64,000 nt of DNA, from contig NZ_JAQMHX010000018.1 in the NCBI RefSeq assembly GCF_028331445.1, positions 1 to 64,000 of the forward strand. Reading direction: 5' to 3'. Shown here piece after piece: positions 43,364 through 52,248 of the stretch (the stretch's first letter is position 1; every line of letters begins with the position of its first letter). This DNA comes from Candidatus Phyllobacterium onerii (GTDB lineage: Bacteria > Pseudomonadota > Alphaproteobacteria > Rhizobiales > Rhizobiaceae). A program made the position numbers and the translations under genes. The notes beneath the pieces are model-generated. The model did no database searches. It was not told the DNA's origin and was given only the letters and a program-made list of their open reading frames with translations.

Positions 43364-45292
43364 TTACTCAGCGTTCTTCTTGATCGGGTAAAAGTCCCAT
43401 GCTCCGTAGAGGATCATATTGTTGACATAGCCTTCGACGTTGCTGCGGGTGACGATGTAGCCAAAGTCTTCCCACAGAAACTGTGTGGTCGCATAGTCGT
43501 AAGACATTTTCTGCAGCTTTGCGTAGATGGGTTCGCGGACTGCGGGATCACTGGAAGCCCATGCTTCATCAAGCAATGGCTTGAATTTCTCCGTCATCAG
43601 ATCGCGATAGCCTTGGCCCACCATCCCTCCTACAAGTCCTGTAGGCGACAGATAGTATGAGGCTGCACCCAAAGGCCCACCCGGATCGGAATAGTCCGGT
43701 CCCCAGCCCATATAGGTCAGGGCTGATGCAGGCTTTGCACGGTTGTTCAGTTTGTCGGAGATCGATGCCCAAGGCAGTGACTGAATTTGCAGGCGGAACT
43801 TTGGATTAATGCGCTGGAGGCCTTGCTGCAGGGCCGAAAGGGCGGCTGTCCCTTGCGGTGTGCCTTCCTGCACGTAGGCAGTCATGGTGAAACCAGTTTC
43901 CCATAGCTTGCCGTCGAAAGCTTTCTTGAAATGCTCCGCTGCCTTCTTGGGATCATAACTATAAACGGGCGAATCCGGGCGATATCCCATGATGCCACGA
44001 ACCGTGGGGCCTCTCGACTGCACAGTTTTTCCCAGCAGAACCTGTTTCAACAACGCGTCATAATTCTGGGCATAGTTGAAACCTTTGCGGACATCAATAT
44101 CAGCAAAGAAGTCTGGTGGAATGCCTTTGCCGTCAAGTTTGCCGCTTCCGATTGCAGGATTATCTGTTTCATCCACCGGCCAGCCGAAGAAGATGCCTCG
44201 CCCAAATACCTTTGGAAGACCGTCGACAACTTTCACGCCGTCAGTCTTCGCAAGTTCATCAAGAAATTCGATTGGCGCGGTCACATAGTCTGCATCGCCT
44301 GAAAGCAATTGGAGCCGACGAGTTGTCCACTCTGGGACCGTGCGCATGACAACCCGCTCAAGCGACGCAGGTCCCATGAAATAGTTTTCGAACCGCTTGA
44401 GCGTGATGCGTCGATCCGCGCGATTCCACTCCTCCAACATAAAGGGTCCAGTGCCGTTTTCGACGTCAAACAGCGGATCATCGCCAAGTTCGGGCCGGTA
44501 ATATTTCATCCATGTATCGCCGGAACCATCCCAGCCACCAACGGAAGCGACCCACTCCTTGTCAACAATGGATGTGCCGAACGGTAGAGCCATTACTCCC
44601 AGTGTTGCGGGGAAAGCCTTTGGCAGCTTGAAGACTACCTTGTCTCCTTCCACCGTGATCTGCGATGCCAGCTGATCATAGACTTTACGTAGGAGTTCGG
44701 GGGTCGCATCACCAATCTCGGCGATCTTGCCTTCTGTTTCCACCCATTTGGTAATGTCAGTATACTTACCGGCGGTCACCACCTCCGTGATGGCGTTGGA
44801 CATCCAGGACTGCCCCATCAGAATAGCGCGCAGAAAAGAATACCGCACGTCATCAGGCGTAATCTCACCATAACCGGGCTCAATTGCTGATTTTTGCTCT
44901 GCTGTCAGGTCGTCAAAGTACTCCCAGCTTATCTTGCCGTCAGATCCTTTTATCCCAACCTTATGCGTATGAATGTCTTTGCGGATGGGAAATGTATAAC
45001 TGACAGAGCCGTCTTCAGCTTGCTTGATAAGGCCGTTTTCAAGGCTGGGCACTTCGGTAGATATGGCTGGAACAAACTCCGAAATTTCGGAGCCTTTATA
45101 ATTCAATAGCCGACTATAAACGTTCAACACGCCATAAGAGCTTGGCGTGTTGGCAATATAGGCTGGATCGAATGATTGAATATCATCGGGCCAGAGGAAC
45201 ACGAAAGTTCCGGGGTTCTTCGTCTGTGCGGTTGCGGGAGCCACGGCAAAACCTAGAGCAATGCTTATGGCTACGGCGAGTGTTCGTTTCAT
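43364..45292 (-). CDS. Peptide ABC transporter substrate-binding protein (SBP family 5)
   Basis: This 642-aa periplasmic binding protein of the DppA/OppA class has a Sec signal peptide (MKRTLAVAISIALGFAVAPA, cleavage after TAQ). The family start is FVFLWPDDIQSFDPAY, and inner motifs include GTGPFMLEEWNRADRRITLK and FNYAQNYDALLKQVLLG. It is about 100 residues longer than E. coli DppA, with an insert near residues 90-160. The start at 45292 has AAAGGGA upstream. It heads the leftward peptide operon. Confidence 0.92.
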   Translation of the reverse strand: MKRTLAVAISIALGFAVAPATAQTKNPGTFVFLWPDDIQSFDPAYIANTPSSYGVLNVYSRLLNYKGSEISEFVPAISTEVPSLENGLIKQAEDGSVSYTFPIRKDIHTHKVGIKGSDGKISWEYFDDLTAEQKSAIEPGYGEITPDDVRYSFLRAILMGQSWMSNAITEVVTAGKYTDITKWVETEGKIAEIGDATPELLRKVYDQLASQITVEGDKVVFKLPKAFPATLGVMALPFGTSIVDKEWVASVGGWDGSGDTWMKYYRPELGDDPLFDVENGTGPFMLEEWNRADRRITLKRFENYFMGPASLERVVMRTVPEWTTRRLQLLSGDADYVTAPIEFLDELAKTDGVKVVDGLPKVFGRGIFFGWPVDETDNPAIGSGKLDGKGIPPDFFADIDVRKGFNYAQNYDALLKQVLLGKTVQSRGPTVRGIMGYRPDSPVYSYDPKKAAEHFKKAFDGKLWETGFTMTAYVQEGTPQGTAALSALQQGLQRINPKFRLQIQSLPWASISDKLNNRAKPASALTYMGWGPDYSDPGGPLGAASYYLSPTGLVGGMVGQGYRDLMTEKFKPLLDEAWASSDPAVREPIYAKLQKMSYDYATTQFLWEDFGYIVTRSNVEGYVNNMILYGAWDFYPIKKNAE

Positions 45293-45388
45293 CGATAGTT
45301 CCCTTTCAGCTGGAGGCACGTGTTCTTTTGTTTTTGGTTGAGGCTAAAGGTACCCTTGCATAGCTGTCCAATGTGCAGATAGGATAGG

Positions 45389-45407
45389 TCATGCAAAAAA
45401 CGCATGA
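45389..45407. promoter_or_regulatory. Candidate LysR-box in the peptide-locus divergent promoter
   Basis: An inverted repeat TCATGC-AAAAAAC-GCATGA (6-bp perfect arms, 7-bp spacer) lies 10 bp before the LysR GTG start and about 100 bp upstream of the binding-protein gene. Its size and place fit a LysR-family recognition site for autoregulation and activation of the divergent operon. Confidence 0.5.
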
Positions 45408-45416
45408 GGCTGTGTA

Positions 45417-46358
45417 GTGGAATTGGAGTGGCTCGAAGATTTCCTTGAAATTGTTGCAACGCGAAATTTTTCGACAGCAGCGACTGCTCGCAACATCTCC
45501 CAACCGGCGTTTAGTCGCCGGATAAAGTCGCTGGAGAACTGGGTTGGCACGGACCTTGTAGATCGGAGCACCTATCCCGTCCATCTGACTGACGCGGGTA
45601 ATATGTTTTTGCCGAGATGCCAAGAGCTTATTCGCGATACCTATAGGTTGCGTACTGATTGCCGTAATGTCGCGGGTGCGAGTTCTCAGCTGATCACTTT
45701 TTCCGCCCTGCATACGCTTGCCATCTACTTTTTCCCGACTTGGATCAGTTCGTTCCCAGTGCCCAAGCTTCCGCTTCGGAGCAGCATGGATGCGGCGGAT
45801 TTTCTGGAATGCATTGAGAATCTATCGTCTAGCCGGTGTGACTTCACGATTACATATGATCACCCGGATGGTCCACCGGTTCTGAAAACCGGGCCATTTG
45901 AGTCGTTGCAGGTTGGTACCGACAGGCTCATTTTGGTCTCGGGCTCTGACGATACCGGCAAACCCATATTCGATGTTGACGGAACCAGCGACACCGAAAT
46001 TCCCTATCTTGCTTACTCTTGGAGCGATGGTTATCTGGGGAAACTCATCTCACTGATAAGAGCCCGTTGGCGTCGTCCATTGAACCTCACCACAGTCTAT
46101 CAGTCGTCGCTTGCCGAAAGCCTCAAGCATATGGCGGTTGCAGGCCGAGGGGTTGCATGGTTGCCTCAAAGTTCCGTTCGTAAATCCATCATGCAAGGAG
46201 AACTCGTGCAAATCGGCGGGCAGCAAATGACGCTCGAAATGGAAGTGCGAATCTTCCGGCGGGCCGGTGCCATGCATCGTGAGAATGAGGCGTTATGGAA
46301 ACTGATCGCCCAGAATGTTGAAAAACGCTTTGCACGGGATGCAACAATCACGCGATAG
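45417..46358 (+). CDS. LysR-family regulator of the peptide locus
   Basis: This 313-aa LysR regulator has an N-terminal helix-turn-helix (LEWLEDFLEIVATRNFSTAA, TARNISQPAFSRRIKSLENW) and an effector domain from about residue 90. It begins with GTG. It lies between the divergent binding-protein operon and the co-oriented ATPase genes and probably controls both halves of the transporter. Confidence 0.9.
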   Translation: MELEWLEDFLEIVATRNFSTAATARNISQPAFSRRIKSLENWVGTDLVDRSTYPVHLTDAGNMFLPRCQELIRDTYRLRTDCRNVAGASSQLITFSALHTLAIYFFPTWISSFPVPKLPLRSSMDAADFLECIENLSSSRCDFTITYDHPDGPPVLKTGPFESLQVGTDRLILVSGSDDTGKPIFDVDGTSDTEIPYLAYSWSDGYLGKLISLIRARWRRPLNLTTVYQSSLAESLKHMAVAGRGVAWLPQSSVRKSIMQGELVQIGGQQMTLEMEVRIFRRAGAMHRENEALWKLIAQNVEKRFARDATITR

Positions 46359-46607
46359 CTGCAAATCCGGCGGCCATGCAAAATCCGATATCGCCATGTG
46401 AAAATCGCATAATGTTCTAAGAACGCAGGGTTAGTGGGCGGGGGGACTTCGAGCTGATGCCCGAACGTGTTTTCTGACAGCATAATCCTAGTACAACGTA
46501 AGTCTCTTAACCCGCATTTCAATTTACCACTATTGACAAGATGACCGCTTGTTAGGTTCGATAGCATTCGCAATTTGTTCCTTTCCACGAGAGTATCGCT
46601 ACTACCC

Positions 46608-47528
46608 ATGGTGAACGCTGCATCCCCGATCCTTCATCACGATGTCATTCTGGCCGTCGAAAATCTTGAAGTCTGCTTTGCCTCAAAACTTCCAAAACCC
46701 ATACCCGTCGTAAGCGGGGTTTCGTTTGCAATTTCACGAGGCGAAACCTTGGCGCTGGTGGGAGAGTCGGGTTCCGGCAAGTCTGTGACAGCAATGACAG
46801 TCATGCGGTTGACTGAGCATGAAGGGGCTAAAATTACGGGCGGGCGGGTGCTTATGCGGCTCAAAGACGGTCAAGTTACCGATCTGGCAAAGCTCAATAG
46901 CCGGCGAATAGAAGATTTGCGCGGGTTTGAAATATCAATCGTATTTCAGGATCCAATGTCGAGCTTAAATCCTGTTTTCACAGTAGGCGATCAGATCGCT
47001 GAAGCAGTCATTCGGCACCAGAAGAAGTCTGCACGGCAAGCACGCGAGATTGCTCTTGGAGTTCTGAAGCTAGTCCGCGTCCCTGATGCCGCCAAGCGTT
47101 TGGACCAGTATCCACACCAGCTTTCCGGCGGTATGAGGCAGCGGGTGATGATAGCTATCGCTTTGGCGTGTAGACCATCCTTGATGATTTTGGACGAACC
47201 AACGACAGCGCTTGATGTAACGATTCAAGCGCAAATTCTCGATCTTGTCCGCGCATTGCAAAAAGAAATTGGCATGTCTGTTTTGTTCATAACGCACGAC
47301 ATGGGCGTGGTTGCAGAAGTGGCCGATCGCATTTGTGTCATGCTCAAAGGAAAAATTGTCGAGACCGGCTCTGTTTACGAAATTTTTGAGTCGCCAAAAC
47401 ACCCGTATACGCAAGCCCTGATTTCCGCAGTACCGCGTCTGGGAAGCATGGCAGAGACAGATGCTCCGGAGAAGTTCCCGCTGGTGATCTTCGAGCCTGC
47501 GCAAAAATTGTTGGACGAGATCCGATGA
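46608..47528 (+). CDS. Peptide ABC transporter ATPase, DppD-like
   Basis: This 306-aa ATPase has Walker [14 protein letters not shown], signature [17 protein letters not shown], Walker [19 protein letters not shown] and a C-terminal oligopeptide-transporter extension ([18 protein letters not shown]). This extension lacks the full Cys cluster of DppD/OppD Fe-S members. The stop overlaps the next ATPase start. The ATG at 46608 is preferred over an upstream TTG. Confidence 0.92.
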   Translation: MVNAASPILHHDVILAVENLEVCFASKLPKPIPVVSGVSFAISRGETLALVGESGSGKSVTAMTVMRLTEHEGAKITGGRVLMRLKDGQVTDLAKLNSRRIEDLRGFEISIVFQDPMSSLNPVFTVGDQIAEAVIRHQKKSARQAREIALGVLKLVRVPDAAKRLDQYPHQLSGGMRQRVMIAIALACRPSLMILDEPTTALDVTIQAQILDLVRALQKEIGMSVLFITHDMGVVAEVADRICVMLKGKIVETGSVYEIFESPKHPYTQALISAVPRLGSMAETDAPEKFPLVIFEPAQKLLDEIR

Positions 47529-48469
47529 GCGGCATTGGCACTGATGCACAAAGCAAGCCCTTGGTTGAGGTGCGGAATCTCGTGACGAGGTTCGATCTGA
47601 AGGCAGGCGTTTTAGGCCGTCCTTCAGGACGTGTGCATGCGGTAGAAAATGTTTCGCTGGATATACTTCCGGGCGAGACGCTGGCCTTGGTGGGAGAGTC
47701 CGGTTGCGGCAAGTCGACGGTGGCACGCAGCATCATGCAATTGGACCGGGCTGTGTCCGGTTCGGTCCGGTTCGATGGTAGCGAAATGATCGGTGCCTCG
47801 AGGAAGACGATGGCGCTTTTCAGGCGCCAAGCACAGATGATCTTTCAGGATCCTTTTTCATCGCTCAATCCCCGCATGACGATTGCTCAAGCACTGATGG
47901 ATCCTATGAAGGTGCATCGGATGGGGTCGTCAAAACAGTTGCTTGCTCGCGCGGCAGAATTGTTGGCGAAGGTTGAGCTATCCCCGGAATATCTTGATCG
48001 CTACCCTCACGCTTTCTCGGGAGGGCAACGCCAAAGGATTTGCATTGCGCGCGCTCTCGCTCTTGATCCGAAACTGATTATTGCAGACGAGGCTGTAGCG
48101 TCTCTCGACGTTACAATTCAAGCGCAGGTCATCAATCTGCTCATGGACCTGCAAAGGGAGTTTCATCTGACGCTTCTATTCATCAGCCACGACATGGCCG
48201 TCGTGGAACGCATCGCGCACAGGGTTGCGGTTATGTATCTCGGCGAAATCGTTGAGATCGGCGATCGCCGCTCGGTTTTCAATAATCCGCAACATCCCTA
48301 TACACGCAAGCTTCTGTCTACTGTTCCGATTGCTGACCCAACGCAGCGCCCCGAGTCCAGAGAGCCCATGGTTGACGAGATACCAAGCGCCGTACGACCT
48401 CTGGATTTCGTGCCGATGGAATTGCCGATGATCAAAGTGTCATCTACGCATTCAGTACGGCAGTCATAG
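47525..48469 (+). CDS. Peptide ABC transporter ATPase, DppF-like
   Basis: This 314-aa ATPase of the DppF/OppF class has Walker [18 protein letters not shown]-loop [16 protein letters not shown], signature [17 protein letters not shown], Walker [19 protein letters not shown] and the C-terminal oligopeptide-transporter motif [15 protein letters not shown]. The usual Glu-Pro of Walker B (DEPVSALD) reads DEAVASLD here; the catalytic Glu is kept. With the DppD-like gene it completes the importer encoded leftward. Confidence 0.92.
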   Translation: MSGIGTDAQSKPLVEVRNLVTRFDLKAGVLGRPSGRVHAVENVSLDILPGETLALVGESGCGKSTVARSIMQLDRAVSGSVRFDGSEMIGASRKTMALFRRQAQMIFQDPFSSLNPRMTIAQALMDPMKVHRMGSSKQLLARAAELLAKVELSPEYLDRYPHAFSGGQRQRICIARALALDPKLIIADEAVASLDVTIQAQVINLLMDLQREFHLTLLFISHDMAVVERIAHRVAVMYLGEIVEIGDRRSVFNNPQHPYTRKLLSTVPIADPTQRPESREPMVDEIPSAVRPLDFVPMELPMIKVSSTHSVRQS

Positions 48470-48482
48470 TCTAGTAGAGGCG

Positions 48483-48504
48483 TTGAACCCGCGGGCTAGT
48501 TCAA
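48483..48504 (+). terminator. Possible terminator hairpin after the ATPase genes
   Basis: The inverted repeat TTGAAC/GTTCAA surrounds a 10-nt GC-rich loop 14 bp after the DppF-like stop. No T-run follows, so this is a weak call. Confidence 0.3.
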
Positions 48505-48594
48505 GTGCCAATTCATTGTAGAGGTCTTGTCTGGGTATGTAAGCGGATCCGCAGAAGGCGCGGCAGGATGCATCTGGTGACGTCCTGATGGGTT

Positions 48595-49497
48595 TCACCG
48601 CCATATCGGTCTTTGGTGCCATTGGTTTGGAAAGTGAAGACGGGCAGGAGTAATCGCTGGGTACTCACCGAGCAAGGTTTGCAGTCGGTCCGACCATTGA
48701 GACATTGGTGATATCTTCTTCATAAAAATCTGTGCGACCGCCAATTGCGCATATAGGCGTCCCTGATCAGCGAAGTCATCCGCAAACTCACGCGGTGCAA
48801 ACGGTTTAATCGTAAAGGTTCTATTCCAGAGCCTGGAATGATGGGCGCAGAGGTTTCGCGCGTAAGACAGGCAGTGCGGCCACGATTTCATCGCGGGTTC
48901 CGGAATACCGAATGCTCCGGCAATTTTCTTCCGTTTACTCATTTCCAGACCCTTGATCACCATAGAAACAGTGCCGAAAGAAAGGGCTTCGAACAGCATC
49001 CAGCTTGGCGGCGTCGGAGGGCTCGAATAATGTTCGTAGTAGTGAGCCACAAAGAGATCGCGCCGTTTTGGTTCGTCATGCCCTATGTCTTTCTTTGCCC
49101 GATCGAGGAAATCACCATGGTCGTACCGTGGATCGAAATGCACGAGGTTCAGATACCAATGAGGCCCATGATTCACAGCCAGAACGGTCGAAAGCGCCGC
49201 CCGCAATGCGATTTCGATGCGCTCGATCGCATCCAAGAGCAATAACCGAAGCTTTCGATCAAAGGTGTACAGGTCGACGATGTCATCGAAGCTCGGAGTG
49301 CCAACAAACAGGTGCCTGTCTTGGCCTTTTCCACCTGTCTGAAACGGCAGCATGTAACCTGAAAGTCTGTAATATCCTACGTAGCGCAGATATTCTCTAG
49401 CCAACGCTTCGTCAGCGATCATCAACCCTCGCTCACGAAGAAGCTGGATCAGCTGATCGATTGGAAGTGCTGGCTTATTGAACCGAATTCTGGGCAA
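48595..49497 (-). CDS. Abi_2/AbiD-AbiF family abortive infection protein (HEPN)
   Basis: This 300-aa Abi-family protein has the typical N-terminus FNKPALPIDQLIQLLRERGL, then YYRLSGYMLPFQ and the core FDRKLRLLLLDAIERIEIAL. The conserved HEPN-like R-N-x3-H sits in SYARNLCAHHSRLWNR, suggesting RNase activity after phage sensing. The start is placed at a TTG at 49497 because GGGAGG lies 7 bases upstream; an earlier TTG at 49554 is the alternative. It stands alone downstream of a 19-bp palindrome and next to an unrecognised gene. Confidence 0.85.
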   Translation of the reverse strand: MPRIRFNKPALPIDQLIQLLRERGLMIADEALAREYLRYVGYYRLSGYMLPFQTGGKGQDRHLFVGTPSFDDIVDLYTFDRKLRLLLLDAIERIEIALRAALSTVLAVNHGPHWYLNLVHFDPRYDHGDFLDRAKKDIGHDEPKRRDLFVAHYYEHYSSPPTPPSWMLFEALSFGTVSMVIKGLEMSKRKKIAGAFGIPEPAMKSWPHCLSYARNLCAHHSRLWNRTFTIKPFAPREFADDFADQGRLYAQLAVAQIFMKKISPMSQWSDRLQTLLGEYPAITPARLHFPNQWHQRPIWR

Positions 49498-49575
49498 TTG
49501 AAAACCTCCCTGGTGCGCATTGTTAAGAGGCGTGGGAGGTGTTGTTAGGCCCAATATCGTTGTGACCTCCCTTTA

Positions 49576-49594
49576 TGTCAAGAACTTCTTGACA
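49576..49594. promoter_or_regulatory. 19-bp palindrome upstream of the Abi gene
   Basis: TGTCAAGAACTTCTTGACA is a perfect palindrome with 9-bp arms and one central base. It lies 79 bp upstream of the Abi start codon. It also contains TTGACA-like edges, so it may overlap a promoter and serve as an operator. Confidence 0.5.
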
Positions 49595-49759
49595 ACGCCG
49601 ATCATTATTTGACCCGACCAAGCGATCACTTGATCTTCTATAATGCTGAGCTCGGATGAGCAGAGCGACAAGTGGTTTCGATGTTCGAAAAATCGGTTTT
49701 CATAAGGTGCCTGGCGATGGGAGGCTACCAAATTAGTTTGCGTTGCTATCATACGTGCT

Positions 49760-50857
49760 TTAGCGGTCTCTCTGCCGCAACCAGCATTGGTCAGGCAGGT
49801 CCTCATTCTTTTCAGCCCATTCCGCAATTTTGTTGGGCAGCAACAGCCGCACGTACTCCCACTCCTCATCGTTGCCGGATGAGCGGGAGAAGATAACGGC
49901 GATACCATCCCCCCTGCTTTGCCGATTGACGTCGAAGGGAAACGGCTGGAGGCCGTGTCGCGCCCATTCCCGGATACTTTCGATGTTATCGTCGGCAAAG
50001 AAGGAACAGAAACGTGCCATTTCCCAGCGCAGCTTGGTCAGCCTCTTCCCAGCCGAACCGATGCATTCAACCGCCTTCAGGCCCTCGCTGCGCTCCATGA
50101 TATAAACCGTCTTCTCAAGCGCGTGTTCTTCGATCTCACAATCTGCAAAAGGCAGGAGCAGCTGCTCGACGATATTCAGATCTGTCAGAAATCTCACGTT
50201 TGCCCGGACGAGCGCTTCGCCGCGCAATTTGCCGAAAAAGTGTTCTCGGGCAACCGTTTTCAAAGCTGTTTCGTCATACTTGGCAGCCGGATTACTGATG
50301 AGTTCAGCCAGGGAGAGGCCGCCTCCCGCTTTACGCGGTGCGCCGCGCTTGAATGCGTTGTAAATGCCGTCAAGCTCCGTCGCGATCGGCTTCAGGTCTC
50401 CCAATATCCGCAACGTGGCCGGAACGAGATGGAGTTTGGACAACAGGAAGTCTTCCTGATGTCGTCGCGCGTCATATGCCTTCTTCTTGGACAGCGCCAC
50501 ATGCCTGGTTTCAGCAGAAGCACAGTCGTGCCCGATGATCGCAATGCACTGTCGCGCAAAAACGAAAACGAGCATTCCTTCGAGGAATTTCTCTTTGTGT
50601 TTGCACATGGGGCAGGGGATGTAGTCTCCCGCTGGCCGCTTCTTCCGGTCCACCGCAAACTGGTGCAGTATTTCGAAAGGTTCGTTAATGATCAGTCTGC
50701 CCCAAAACAATCCAGGAAACGTTTCTGGCGTATTGGTCTCTTTGACGTGAGCCTTGAAATCTTCAACCAGGTGATAAGGTGCCTTGCGATGCGTTTCGTG
50801 GCTCGTGTATTCTTCAGGAAATGTAAACTTTACGGCATGCTGAGCAGTCAACTTCAT
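49760..50857 (-). CDS. Unrecognised protein with CPxC...GHxC zinc-site-like segment
   Basis: This 365-aa protein matches no family I recognise. A Cys/His segment near residues 79-115 (YIPCPMCKHKEKF, IIGHDCASAETR) looks like a small zinc ribbon or treble clef. The rest is predicted alpha-helical and charged. The C-terminal part has WEYVRLLLPNKIAEWAEKNE. It has a proper ATG, a purine-rich upstream site (AGGGAAGAG) and codon use like its neighbours. It lies 260 bp upstream of the Abi gene on the same strand; a defence role is only a guess by proximity. Confidence 0.7.
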   Translation of the reverse strand: MKLTAQHAVKFTFPEEYTSHETHRKAPYHLVEDFKAHVKETNTPETFPGLFWGRLIINEPFEILHQFAVDRKKRPAGDYIPCPMCKHKEKFLEGMLVFVFARQCIAIIGHDCASAETRHVALSKKKAYDARRHQEDFLLSKLHLVPATLRILGDLKPIATELDGIYNAFKRGAPRKAGGGLSLAELISNPAAKYDETALKTVAREHFFGKLRGEALVRANVRFLTDLNIVEQLLLPFADCEIEEHALEKTVYIMERSEGLKAVECIGSAGKRLTKLRWEMARFCSFFADDNIESIREWARHGLQPFPFDVNRQSRGDGIAVIFSRSSGNDEEWEYVRLLLPNKIAEWAEKNEDLPDQCWLRQRDR

Positions 50858-51018
50858 CGCGCATCTCTTCCCTAAGCTTTGCCATTCACTCCTCCTTGGC
50901 GGTTTCGTCTCGAATCAATTCCCAAGAACTGCTGATATACTATTCTGATTCGACTTTTTCCGTAGTCGAAATCGCCATGCTTACCCGACTGATGGTGGAA
51001 ACAGGGGATAAACGGTTG

Positions 51019-51400
51019 ATGAGTGACAATCAGGAGTGGGACATTTCGAAATTTCGGGCGCTTGAGGAGCAGCTTTTGGACTCGAGCGTCCGGCGTTCTG
51101 TCAAAACTGTGGCCAGCCTGCTCGCGGATGAGTTTATCGAGTTCGGAAGCTCTGGAGCCGTCTACAACAAGCACACTGTGATTGACGCCCCTCGAAAGAG
51201 CACCTGGACGAGAACCAGTCTGTACGCTGGGCCCATGACTTTTGGTCACAAAAGCTGTCTGACGGTCTCGTGCACGTCACCTATCGTCGCTCGATAGGTG
51301 CAATCCTGGAGGCGCAGGTCGATGAGCGGCAGTCCTCTATGACATCGCCCTCATGTGGCCGTCGGACAGGTCGCCGATCGCTCAGCGTCGTCCAAAAAAT
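51019..51400 (+). pseudogene. Frameshifted NTF2-like (DUF4440) protein gene
   Basis: The N-terminal half, from the ATG at 51019 with GGGGA upstream, reads like a DUF4440 protein (EWDISKFRALEEQLLDSSVR, SLLADEFIEFGSSGAVYNKH). Near 51190-51197 the frame shifts. The other frame continues the fold as KEHLDENQSVRWAHDFWSQK and LSDGLVHVTYRRSIG, then degrades. The unshifted frame ends at 51297 with unrelated residues. The typical final tryptophan/His-rich motif (W-x-h-x-F-H-Q-G) is absent. A decayed gene or sequencing error. Confidence 0.65.
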
Positions 51401-51449
51401 GTCGCCTTCTCTGATACTTTGTCCGTTGCTAATTTTTTAAGGAGTTCCC

Positions 51450-51863
51450 GTGATCCCGCCCGGCCGGCTTTCCAGTGCGCTTGCGTTCACGGTCGTCTTG
51501 CTGTTTGCAACCTTAGAACATGCACCCGGGCAAGATTGTTGCGACCCTGAGGGGCCGTTCCGGCCCGGTGAGGGCTATGCCGACAAGCCAGCCACCTGCA
51601 AGACCATCGCTGGCTGGTTGGAGCGCGCGCCGCAGGTCGACGCGCGCATCACGCTGTCGGTTCGCGGGGCGCTGTCTGCTGTCGAGTTCGACGGCGCGCT
51701 CGCCTACCTCGTGATATGCGCGGAGCCGGACGTGCGGGTAATGTGCGTGACCTACAGTACCAATGGCATGCGGCCGGGTGACGTCGTACTCTTTGCAGGC
51801 GGTTACTCACGGGTTGGCACGAAGCAGGTCATGCTGGATCCCTGTCTGGCTTCCAAGAAATAG
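51450..51863 (+). CDS. Small secreted Cys-containing protein of unknown function
   Basis: This 137-aa protein has a signal peptide (LSSALAFTVVLLFATLEHAP, cleavage near PGQ) and a mature part of about 108 residues with seven cysteines (QDCCDPEGPF, ATCKTIAGW, YLVICAEP, RVMCVTYS, LDPCLA), fitting a disulfide-bonded periplasmic protein. The start is a GTG with AAGGAG 5 bases upstream. No family was recognised. It follows the decayed NTF2-like gene. Confidence 0.6.
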   Translation: MIPPGRLSSALAFTVVLLFATLEHAPGQDCCDPEGPFRPGEGYADKPATCKTIAGWLERAPQVDARITLSVRGALSAVEFDGALAYLVICAEPDVRVMCVTYSTNGMRPGDVVLFAGGYSRVGTKQVMLDPCLASKK

Positions 51864-52248
51864 CAGGTGCCTCCGCGTAAAAGTCCTCGTTACATTACGT
51901 TGTGAACGTTGGCCGGAATTGCTCGGGCACGCGACAAGATGTATTCATCCGCATCTTTCGCCAAATCACGCTCGTGCGAGAAGCCGGGAGATTGTGGCTG
52001 CCCTTATATCGACTGTCTCGTTGGCGTCGGCTATCAGGTGGCAGTCAATCCCTGAGCAAGACGGGCAAGCCATGCACTTTCGGCCCTTGGTGGAGAGCCC
52101 TCCGTTGTGGGAAGACGATTGCGGACCAGTCAAATGTAGCAATCGGAATCTCCGGTAGCACTATCGCGTTTATCCGTTTTCCATCCTGCCGCCGATCTGA
52201 CAATCGTCAGTTATCCACATCGGACAGTGAAGGAAGGAGCTGCGAACT
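51864..52248. other. Noncoding stretch before the SDR gene
   Basis: No gene is supported in these 385 bp. Several short frames lack starts with ribosome-binding sites. One short peptide (RQDVFIRIFRQI, near 51935) faintly resembles ECF sigma region 2, but nothing around it agrees. The 3' end holds AAGGAAGGAG, the ribosome-binding site of the next gene. Confidence 0.35.

Noticed and set aside
51902-52248. Hint of an ECF sigma fragment (RQDVFIRIFRQI)
   Set aside because: Only a dozen residues agree and nothing before or after fits a sigma factor; treated as chance.
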